51,122 bases of DNA from Lachnospiraceae bacterium (lineage in GTDB: Bacteria; Bacillota; Clostridia; Lachnospirales; Lachnospiraceae). Below, piece by piece: positions 44,944 to 51,122 of the stretch (positions within the stretch are counted from its first letter, which is position 1; each line of letters begins with the position of its first letter). The notes under the pieces were generated by a model. The model made no database searches, was not told the origin of the DNA, and saw nothing but the letters and a program-made list of their open reading frames with translations. Made by a program: the position numbers and the translations under genes. The stretch spans positions 1 through 51,122 of the forward strand of contig JALERL010000076.1 in the NCBI GenBank assembly GCA_022764465.1, given 5' to 3'.

Positions 44944-46095
44944 ATGAAGTGCACAAACTGTGGTGCTGAACTTAAGGTTGGCTGCATTTACTGTTCGGTA
45001 TGTGGACATGAAGCGCAGATCGTACCGGATTATAATATCTTAGAGGATGACCTGCTAAAGTCCCTGTTAGAAGACGAGAATCAGAAGAAACAGCCGGATA
45101 CAAAAAAGCAGGCAGGAACGAAGAAACAGACAAAAGGAAAAAGTCCACAGAACAACCCGAAAAACAAAAAGAAAAAAGGGAAAAAGAAATGGATTCTTCC
45201 ATGTGTGATCATTGTTATCATCATAATTGCCGGTATTTCATTTTTTGCAGTAAAGCAGAGTCAGCAGAACTCGTTTTCCTATCAGTATGAAAAGGGTGTT
45301 GAACTGGTGAAGTCCTCCCATTATGATGAGGCAAAAGAACATTTTAAGCGTGCTTTGGACTTAGAACCGGATAACAAGAAGGTTATGTTAGAACTTGCAA
45401 GGCTTGGGGTGAAAATGAAGGATCGGGATCTGATTGAAGGAAATGCCTTACAGATCCTGCAGGTTGACCCGAAGAATAAAGAAGCGATCCAACTGTTGAT
45501 CGACTTATATAATTCTGAAAAAAAATACGATAAGATCGTAGATCTGTATGAAACGTATGCGGATACGGCACAAGCGTCTCTTTTTGCAGATTATGTGGTA
45601 GCAGAGCCGGAGTTTGATACAGTGGGAGGAACCTATCACGAGGAAATGGAAGTGGGAATCAGTGCTGCATCTGACTGTGAGATCTACTATACGGTCAATG
45701 GGGACAGTGATCCGATCACAAATGGAAGAAGATACAGTGATCCGGTTCCGCTTACGGAAGGAAAAACAACGATCTATGCGGTTGCAAAGGATTCCCGTGG
45801 CATCTACAGTGAGATTGTCCGTGCAGATTATGAGATTGTATTTGAGGCACCGTTACAGCCTACTGTTTCTTTACGAAGTGGTTCTTACACGTCCCCTCAG
45901 ATGATCACAGTCCGTGTTCCGCAGGACTGTACGGTATATTATACCTGGGATGGCAGTACACCAAATACAGACAGCAGTGTCTATACCGCTCCGCTTGAGA
46001 TGCCGGTTGGCAATAATGTGCTTTCGCTGTTAGCAGTCAATAAGCACGGGCTTTCTAGTGGCGTGATCCGTTATAATTATATTTATCTGCCATAG
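44944..46095 (+). CDS. Membrane protein with N-terminal zinc ribbon, TPR region and two chitobiase-type C-terminal domains
   Basis: 383 residues. A zinc ribbon with C3-x2-C6 and C14/C17-x2-C20 is followed by a Lys-rich linker. One transmembrane helix (about 82-103, WILPCVIIVIIIIAGISFFAV) comes next, then a TPR-like stretch (YEKGVELVKSSHYDEAKEHFKRALDLEPD). Two beta domains of the CHB_HEX_C_1 type follow, each ending with an Asn/Tyr-rich strand (EIYYTVNGDSDPIT, TVYYTWDGSTPNTDS). Thus the ribbon is cytoplasmic and the rest outside. It is the third gene of the fhs-folD unit; the functional link is unknown. Confidence 0.8.
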   Translation: MKCTNCGAELKVGCIYCSVCGHEAQIVPDYNILEDDLLKSLLEDENQKKQPDTKKQAGTKKQTKGKSPQNNPKNKKKKGKKKWILPCVIIVIIIIAGISFFAVKQSQQNSFSYQYEKGVELVKSSHYDEAKEHFKRALDLEPDNKKVMLELARLGVKMKDRDLIEGNALQILQVDPKNKEAIQLLIDLYNSEKKYDKIVDLYETYADTAQASLFADYVVAEPEFDTVGGTYHEEMEVGISAASDCEIYYTVNGDSDPITNGRRYSDPVPLTEGKTTIYAVAKDSRGIYSEIVRADYEIVFEAPLQPTVSLRSGSYTSPQMITVRVPQDCTVYYTWDGSTPNTDSSVYTAPLEMPVGNNVLSLLAVNKHGLSSGVIRYNYIYLP

Positions 46096-46134
46096 TAAAC
46101 CGGAAGAAACAGTAATTGGAAAAATAGACCGGAA

Positions 46135-46190
46135 AAAAGATCCGTCAGTACGCACTTGCAGGAAATGCAAATGGTATGGACGGATCTTTT
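46135..46190. terminator. Bidirectional terminator
   Basis: AAAAGATCCGTC and GACGGATCTTTT form a perfect 12-bp stem, with an inner TTGCA/TGCAA hairpin. It serves both the zinc-ribbon gene and the converging xpt. Confidence 0.85.
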
Positions 46191-46210
46191 GCTTGTTATG
46201 TAAAAGCGGA

Positions 46211-46792
46211 TTACTCGTTCTCCGGTACGAATTCAATGACATCCTTTGCCAGCTTGGAAACGCGTGCTAAGGCATATACAGGGACACCCTGTTCTTCTAG
46301 CTTCTCACGTCCGGTCTGGAAAGTCTTTTCGATCAGAACACCGACACCGGCAATTGTAGCATGGGCTTTGCGAAGCAGACGGATCGCACCGGTTGCAGCT
46401 TCACCATTGCTTAGAAAATCATCAATGATCAGTACATGATCGTTCTCACTCATATAGTCCTGGGACATGGTCAGCTCATAGCTGGTTCCCTTGGTATAAG
46501 AGGTTACAACGGTCTGATACAGATTCTGGTTTAAGATCTTGGATGGCTGTTTTTTTAAGATGATCATCGGGACATGTAGAGCCGCTGCGGTCATGAGCGC
46601 AGGAGCAATACCGGAGCTTTCGATCGTTACCACCTTCGTGATACCCTGACCTTCAAAATGCCTGGCAAATTCCATTCCGATCTCCTGCATTAAGACCGGG
46701 TCAACCTGATGATTGACGAAACTGTCCACTTTTAAAATGTTCTCATTGACTGCCTTGCCTTCCGCAAGAATTTTCTCTTCTAATTTCTTCAT
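46211..46792 (-). CDS. xpt: Xanthine phosphoribosyltransferase
   Basis: Salvages xanthine to XMP. 193 residues; start [15 protein letters not shown] is the family consensus. The PRPP-binding motif [17 protein letters not shown] and the [10 protein letters not shown] loop are present. In most Firmicutes xpt is preceded by a guanine riboswitch. Here it is not; the leader instead holds the palindromic element and several hairpins. Confidence 0.95.
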   Translation of the reverse strand: MKKLEEKILAEGKAVNENILKVDSFVNHQVDPVLMQEIGMEFARHFEGQGITKVVTIESSGIAPALMTAAALHVPMIILKKQPSKILNQNLYQTVVTSYTKGTSYELTMSQDYMSENDHVLIIDDFLSNGEAATGAIRLLRKAHATIAGVGVLIEKTFQTGREKLEEQGVPVYALARVSKLAKDVIEFVPENE

Positions 46793-46852
46793 AAAATTCG
46801 ATCCTTTCCTGTAGTATATGACATCATATATATGTCATTCGCAGTGCATTCA

Positions 46853-46925
46853 CACTATCAAAAGTGTACTAGATAAAATATGTTCTGCAAGCAGACAATT
46901 TTATCTGATCCACTTTTGGCACTGC
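46853..46925 (-). repeat. Palindromic leader element, copy B, before xpt
   Basis: Reverse complement of the element at 22537-22610, with about four changes in 73 bases. Read on the minus strand it precedes xpt as copy A precedes the 47-codon ORF. An extended -10 box TGATATAAT stands about 15 bases upstream of it on the same strand. Confidence 0.85.
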
Positions 46926-46937
46926 TTATTGCTTACG

Positions 46938-47028
46938 CTCATTATATCATATATCTGTGCACGGTTTCTGCACACGATGGAGTTTCGAAGAAACTCCTAA
47001 TATGAGTTCTCTTGGACTCATTATATCA
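46938..47028 (-). promoter_or_regulatory. Tandem extended -10 promoters and hairpins upstream of xpt
   Basis: TGATATAATGAG occurs twice on the minus strand (46938-46949 and 47017-47028). Each is a TGn-TATAAT extended -10 box without a clear -35. Between them are three hairpins: GAGTCC..GAACTC-type, GGAGTTTC/GAAACTCC, and TGTGCA/TGCACA. None has a T-run. Confidence 0.5.
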
Positions 47029-47053
47029 CATATTTGGAGGATTTGGGATAATA

Positions 47054-47081
47054 TTGATTTTTTGCGAAAAAGAAATATAAT
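47054..47081 (+). promoter_or_regulatory. Promoter of the nitrilase-family gene
   Basis: TTGATT (47054-47059), 16-bp spacer, TATAAT (47076-47081). This promoter places the hairpins at 46950-47020 outside the transcript of this gene. Confidence 0.7.
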
Positions 47082-47113
47082 TTTCTTATAAGTCAAACGA
47101 TAGGAGAAAAAAT

Positions 47114-47911
47114 ATGCGGTTAGCAATGGTACAGATGTCCAATGCGGGCAGTATAGAAGAAAACTTAGAAAAAAGTCTGCATGCGATAGAAAAAGCAGCG
47201 GAAGATCAGGCAGATCTTGTATTATTCCCGGAAGTGCAGCTGACGGAATTTTTTTTGCAGTATCCGGGGCAGGCGGTAAGCAGGTATCAGGTATCAAAGG
47301 ACTCGGAGATTGTGAAGCGATTCTGTGAGACCTGCCGGACAAATCAGGTAATGGCAGTGCCGAATCTCTATCTGAGCGAGAATGGAAGGAACTATGATGC
47401 AAGTCTGTTGATCGATAAAAACGGTATGATCCTTGGTATTCAGAAGATGGTACATGTTGCACAGGCGAAGCTGTTTTACGAACAAGATTATTATACGCCG
47501 GCAGATGATGGATTCCATGTGTTCCGGACGGAATATGGAAATATCGGGATCGTCGTATGTTTTGACAGACATTATCCGGAGAGTATCCGTACAGAGGCAT
47601 TGCAGGGAGCGGATCTGATCCTGATCCCGACGGTCAATACAAAGGCAGAGCCTTCTGAAATGTTTGAATGGGAACTTCGCGTGCAGGCATTTCAAAACAG
47701 TGTGATCCTTGCCATGTGTAACCGCACCGGCGTGGAAGGTGATATGCATTTTTCCGGGGAATCCATTGCAATTGATCCGGATGGAGCGGTGCTTGCGAAA
47801 GCAGATGATACGGAACAGATCATGTATGTAGATGTGGATTTATCAGAAGCTGGTCGCGTAAGAGCCGGCAGACCCTATACGCAGCTTCGGAGACCGGAAT
47901 TTTATCGGTAG
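47114..47911 (+). CDS. Carbon-nitrogen hydrolase (nitrilase superfamily amidase)
   Basis: 265 residues with the catalytic triad: Glu in LVLFPEVQL, Lys in GIQKMVHV, and Cys in IGIVVCFDRHYPE. The family hydrolyses amides; close relatives include N-carbamoylputrescine amidase and omega-amidase, but the substrate cannot be set from sequence. Start supported by AGGAG upstream. The downstream gene converges. Confidence 0.88.
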   Translation: MRLAMVQMSNAGSIEENLEKSLHAIEKAAEDQADLVLFPEVQLTEFFLQYPGQAVSRYQVSKDSEIVKRFCETCRTNQVMAVPNLYLSENGRNYDASLLIDKNGMILGIQKMVHVAQAKLFYEQDYYTPADDGFHVFRTEYGNIGIVVCFDRHYPESIRTEALQGADLILIPTVNTKAEPSEMFEWELRVQAFQNSVILAMCNRTGVEGDMHFSGESIAIDPDGAVLAKADDTEQIMYVDVDLSEAGRVRAGRPYTQLRRPEFYR

Positions 47912-47918
47912 TGTAAGA

Positions 47919-48464
47919 TTAAAATCCAAAGTCCTCATAGTCCTCCGGTAAAAAACGGTGATAGATAATGTGACAGCCTTCATCCTTGAAGCAATAGTAA
48001 TATGGATCATCACGCGTGGTGAAAGTGATGAGGATGTCGAACTCTCCGTTGTTGATGTCCTTTACGACGCAGTCCTTATCCCACTTTCGGAAAAAGGCAG
48101 TGATATCAGCAAGTGTAATACCTTCGTCTTGCAGCATTTTTACGAGGTCAAAGATAAAGGTATTTTCCGCCTGATGTCCGTGGACATATTCGGAAGCTTC
48201 CGATGCGAGATAAAAACAGAAACGATCTCCCTGATAGGCAGTTTTCGTATCGCCAAAGCGTGGGGTTACATAGGAGATAAAGCCGGTCAGTTTTTCCTGC
48301 ATTTCTTTGGCAGAAACGTCACTGTCAAAAAAGTGGTTTAAGGATGATAAGGGATAATATAACCGGATTGCTTCCTTACGGTATCCGAGCTTTGCCTGTT
48401 CTTCGGCGATCACATCGGTTAAGCTTTTTTCTAATCTCTGATAGGCCTGATTCTCATTACACAT
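47919..48464 (-). CDS. Protein of unknown function (possibly DUF3877 type)
   Basis: A 181-residue soluble protein with mixed helix and sheet: QRLEKSLTDVIAEEQAKLGYRKEAIRLYYPLSSL, then EYVHGHQAENTFIFDLVKMLQDEGITLADITAFFRKW, and a C-terminal FRKWDKDCVVKDINNGEFD. No catalytic motif seen. I recall similar clostridial proteins under a DUF, but this is not verified. It has its own promoter. Confidence 0.65.
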   Translation of the reverse strand: MCNENQAYQRLEKSLTDVIAEEQAKLGYRKEAIRLYYPLSSLNHFFDSDVSAKEMQEKLTGFISYVTPRFGDTKTAYQGDRFCFYLASEASEYVHGHQAENTFIFDLVKMLQDEGITLADITAFFRKWDKDCVVKDINNGEFDILITFTTRDDPYYYCFKDEGCHIIYHRFLPEDYEDFGF

Positions 48465-48525
48465 ATGAAGTAGTTATTCCTTTCTTTTCATAAGACGAAG
48501 ATTTAATTTCACATTGATATTGCAG

Positions 48526-48554
48526 ATGATAACACCTGACAGATGATGTGTCAA
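48526..48554 (-). promoter_or_regulatory. Promoter of the 181-residue protein gene
   Basis: Minus strand: TTGACA (48549-48554), 17-bp spacer, TATCAT (48526-48531). Confidence 0.7.
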
Positions 48555-48586
48555 TTGATGCACCGGTTCTTTTTCTCAATAAGGAA

Positions 48587-49948
48587 TCATGCTTCCATGC
48601 GCTTAAGCTCAGGAAGCACAGTGGCAAGCATTGTAAGAAAACAGAGACTTCCACCGATGACATTCGATACCGGTTCGGCAAGAAAGACACCGGAAGTTCC
48701 CATATGTAAGGCATACGGCATCAGATAGGTGAGCGGTACGACGATAAATACCTTGCGGAGCAGGGAGAAAAAAATTGCCTGCTTTTTTTTGTTCAGAGAC
48801 TTAAAGATGGTCTGTCCGATATATTGCAGATCCATGAAGAGAAAAGCCGCAAAATACTGCTTAAGTGCCAGAACAGAGTCACGGATCAGGGCTGCATCTG
48901 AACTGAATACACGAATGAGTGCTTCCGGAACAAGGATAATAAGGCTCCACATCATGGCAGTGTAACCAAAGATTAAAATCCCCATTACAATGCCTGCCTT
49001 TCGGACGCGGGCCGGACGTTTTGCACCGTAATTATAGCTTAAGATCGGAGATGCCCCTTCGTTGATGGCGTAGATCGGGGTTTCCACTAACTGCCGGACA
49101 CTTGAGATGATCGTCATAACAGAGATATAAATATCACCGCCGGTAACAGAGAGCACGTTGTTACAGCAGATCGTTACCAGACTGTTTGTAAGCTGCATGA
49201 TGAAGCCTGCTGTACCTAAGCTGATAATATTTTTCGCATCATTCTTACAAGTCTGCCATTCGTTTTTACGAAGAAAGCGCACGTTCAACTCGGATTTTTT
49301 CGTAAGAAAGAACAGGACAAATGCAGCAGACAGGCACTGCGACAGGACAGTTGCGATCGCTGCACCACGTACACCAAAGCCAAGCACAAAGATAAAAAGC
49401 GGATCCAGTATCAGATTTGCCATAGCACCGATCGCCACAGAGAGCATACCGATCAATGAGTAACCCTGTGCATTGATAAACGGATTCATGCCGACTGCGA
49501 TCATAGATGGAAGCGTACCGGTCAGATAGATCATCATATATGGAAAGGAATAAGTCAATGCATCGGAGGATGCGCCAAAGAGAACTAAAAGCGGGTGCGC
49601 AAAGATAAGTCCAAGAACCATAAGCACGGCTGCACTTGCACAAAGCATGGAAAAGGATGTATTCATGATGCGTAAGGCACTTTTGGTATCTTTTTTTCCA
49701 CGATGGATCGAAAACAGAGGTGCACCGCCACTGCCGAAGAGATTGGCAAAGGCACTGATGATTACGATTAGTGGGAAGCAGAGTCCGACCGCTCCAAGGG
49801 CAGCGGTACCAACCGCCGGGATACGTGCAATATAAATCCGGTCTACAACGTTATATAGAAGGTTCAAAAGCTGCGCGACCAGCATTGGAAGAGCAGCTCC
49901 TAAAATATTTTCTGTTACAGTTCCATGTTCAAAATCAATTCGTTTCAT
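48587..49948 (-). CDS. MATE family efflux transporter
   Basis: A 453-residue membrane protein with about twelve hydrophobic segments. N-terminal pattern FEHGTVTENILGAALPMLVAQLLNLLYNVVDRIYIARI is typical of MATE (NorM/DinF) proteins, with the internal repeat at about residues 230-260. MATE proteins export drugs or metabolites in exchange for Na+ or H+. It is transcribed away from the LysR gene, and may be its target. Confidence 0.92.
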   Translation of the reverse strand: MKRIDFEHGTVTENILGAALPMLVAQLLNLLYNVVDRIYIARIPAVGTAALGAVGLCFPLIVIISAFANLFGSGGAPLFSIHRGKKDTKSALRIMNTSFSMLCASAAVLMVLGLIFAHPLLVLFGASSDALTYSFPYMMIYLTGTLPSMIAVGMNPFINAQGYSLIGMLSVAIGAMANLILDPLFIFVLGFGVRGAAIATVLSQCLSAAFVLFFLTKKSELNVRFLRKNEWQTCKNDAKNIISLGTAGFIMQLTNSLVTICCNNVLSVTGGDIYISVMTIISSVRQLVETPIYAINEGASPILSYNYGAKRPARVRKAGIVMGILIFGYTAMMWSLIILVPEALIRVFSSDAALIRDSVLALKQYFAAFLFMDLQYIGQTIFKSLNKKKQAIFFSLLRKVFIVVPLTYLMPYALHMGTSGVFLAEPVSNVIGGSLCFLTMLATVLPELKRMEA

Positions 49949-49982
49949 TTGATATTCAATCCTTTGTGTTTTCTTGATTTTT

Positions 49983-50011
49983 AGTATAGCAAGTGCTAAC
50001 CTATATGTAAA
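49983..50011 (-). promoter_or_regulatory. MATE promoter with palindromic operator
   Basis: Minus strand: TTTACA (50006-50011), 17-bp spacer, TATACT (49983-49988). TAGCAAGTGCTA (49987-49998), a perfect 5-bp inverted repeat with two bases between, overlaps the -10 edge and the spacer and could be the site for the divergent LysR regulator. Confidence 0.6.
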
Positions 50012-50100
50012 TTATTGATTTTGTATTATAATTAAACAAAAAGCATATAGTTGATTGTGTCAAAGACAGCACAGGAATAGAGATTATACACGAGTGATAT

Positions 50101-50137
50101 GCGCACTTATTGTGCACGGCGCAAAAAACGTGCGCAG
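50101..50137 (+). promoter_or_regulatory. Structured 5' leader of the LysR gene
   Basis: GCAC/GTGC, then TGTGCACGGCGCAAAAAA, ending in the hairpin GCGCA (50119-50123) / TGCGC (50131-50135), just before the GGAGAG ribosome site. It matches the leader of the EF-G-like gene at 15734-15759. Confidence 0.5.
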
Positions 50138-50150
50138 AATGGAGAGAAAA

Positions 50151-51068
50151 ATGGAAATCAGACAGTTAGAATATTTCCGGGCGATTGTAGATGCCGGTAC
50201 GATCAGTGGTGCTGCAAGAGAACTTCATATGACACAGCCTCCGTTAAGCTATCAGATGAAGATGCTAGAAGAGGAATTGCAGGTACCGCTTTTTTTGCGT
50301 GGTACGAAGAAAATTACATTGACCGAAGCGGGAAAAACACTTTATGATCAGGCAGGGAAGCTTTTAATGCTTTCCGACCTGACGAAGCGGGAAGTCATAC
50401 AGTCGGGGCAGACGGCAACCTTACATCTTGGCATGACGCCATCTACGGTTTCAATGATGTCGGAATATCTTGTGCATTTTGCAAGGGAATATCCCGGAAT
50501 CCATTTTGATATCCATGAGGGTTCGACGTTTACCCTGAAGGATCAGTTAGAAAACCGGCAGATCGATCTGACAACATTGCGTACCCCGATCGTATTGAAT
50601 GGATGTGAGACACGTTGTCTCGCAAAAGAAAGCCTGCTTGCAATGGCGGTTCCGGAATATCCTCTTTTCCGGGGACGGCTCTCGTTACGCTTAGAGGAAT
50701 TGATCGATCAGCCGTTAATCTTATCGCACCGTTACCGGAAATATATGCTGAGTGCCTTTGAACGTGCAGGACTTACCTGCGATATTTCCTGTGCCTGTGA
50801 GGATGCGCGTACTGCGATGACGATGGCAGAGCGGGGACTTGGTATTGCAATTCTGCCGGCTTCTATGCTGGCACTTTCGGACCGGTTAAAGGCATATGAG
50901 ATCCATGATGCAGATCTTACAACAAAGATCCTGCTTGCCTGGCGTAAAGAACGTCTGCCGGCAGAGGTAGAGAATTTTTTAGTTACTGTTCAGACCATTG
51001 TAAAAACTGACGAAATTTTAAAAAATATATTTGTGGATAAACTCAAGCAGGATGAGAAGTCTCGTTAA
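50151..51068 (+). CDS. LysR family transcriptional regulator
   Basis: 305 residues from MEIRQLEYFRAIVDAGTISGAARELHMTQPPLSYQMKMLEEELQVPLF, the LysR winged helix. The effector domain (about 90-300) has LHLGMTPSTVSMM and MAERGLGIAILPASM. The start at 50151 is favoured by GGAGAG; the frame to 50055 lies over the leader hairpin. It is divergent from the MATE exporter, the common arrangement of a LysR activator and its target. Confidence 0.93.
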   Translation: MEIRQLEYFRAIVDAGTISGAARELHMTQPPLSYQMKMLEEELQVPLFLRGTKKITLTEAGKTLYDQAGKLLMLSDLTKREVIQSGQTATLHLGMTPSTVSMMSEYLVHFAREYPGIHFDIHEGSTFTLKDQLENRQIDLTTLRTPIVLNGCETRCLAKESLLAMAVPEYPLFRGRLSLRLEELIDQPLILSHRYRKYMLSAFERAGLTCDISCACEDARTAMTMAERGLGIAILPASMLALSDRLKAYEIHDADLTTKILLAWRKERLPAEVENFLVTVQTIVKTDEILKNIFVDKLKQDEKSR

Positions 51069-51091
51069 CGACTTCCGAATCCTGCTTTTTC
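51046..51091 (+). terminator. LysR gene terminator
   Basis: AGCAGGAT and ATCCTGCT pair, with an inner GAAGTC/GACTTC stem, and T-rich sequence follows. The left arm lies inside the coding region; the TAA stop at 51066-51068 is in the loop. Confidence 0.85.
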
Positions 51092-51122
51092 TTTTGAAAT
51101 TATAAACAGTACATGCATGTTT

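Noticed and set aside
46793-47053. Guanine/purine riboswitch before xpt
   Set aside because: The conserved three-way junction bases were not found on the minus strand.
1-51122. CRISPR arrays, tRNA or rRNA genes, IS elements, prophage
   Set aside because: No regularly spaced repeats, cloverleaf or CCA ends, transposase or integrase frames were seen. The only dispersed repeats are the hairpin elements described.

Overview
The window looks like a chromosomal segment from a Gram-positive anaerobe of the Lachnospiraceae (Clostridia), near Roseburia / Agathobacter / Eubacterium rectale. This is inferred from the protein families (Re-type citrate synthase, Rex, PilZ, formate-THF ligase, a clostridial Cys/Gly-rich small protein), the strong AGGAGG ribosome sites and the moderate G+C. 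No rRNA, tRNA, CRISPR array, transposase or integrase was recognised. The conserved genes are ordinary housekeeping; the novelty lies in the accessory patches and the intergenic sequence.

Layout. 1-810 is the 3' part of pheT. 1148-2844 is a visibly A+T-rich, translationally coupled pair: an SMC/OLD-type ATPase and a small RloB/TOPRIM-like protein. It is bracketed by two near-identical terminator hairpins (893-947 and 2883-2935) and is the best candidate for a little-described, probably defence-related system. 3066-10038 is an array of six secreted proteins: four paralogous fibronectin-III-like proteins and two paralogous small Ig-like proteins. 10261-11764 holds queA and a PilZ protein. 11898-15334 (minus) is an aromatic amino acid operon in the order DAHP synthase, prephenate dehydrogenase, EPSP synthase. 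15774-19211 holds an EF-G-like GTPase and a secreted InlB-repeat protein, followed by leuS (19320-21737) behind a promoter-terminator leader.

21774-23053 is a cluster of small proteins of unknown role. 23247-26532 is an operon for 2-oxoglutarate synthesis (Re-citrate synthase, GntR regulator, isocitrate dehydrogenase) with a palindromic GntR-type operator over its -10 box. 26566-33137 holds an ABC-F ATPase, rex with a probable autoregulatory Rex site, a coiled-coil protein, nnr, alr and mazF/ndoA. 33208-37742 holds a CorC-like CBS protein, yebC, metY and glgA. 37842-42290 is tepA, uppP and ftsK/spoIIIE. 42376-46095 is fhs, folD and a membrane zinc-ribbon/TPR protein. 46211-51068 holds xpt, a nitrilase-family hydrolase, an unknown protein, a MATE exporter and a divergent LysR regulator.

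Intergenic structure of note: a palindromic element of about 74 bp precedes both the 47-codon ORF (22537-22610) and xpt (46853-46925, inverted), lying in the same orientation relative to the gene it precedes. A second hairpin motif precedes the ribosome sites of the EF-G-like gene and the LysR gene, with base-pair changes that keep the stem.
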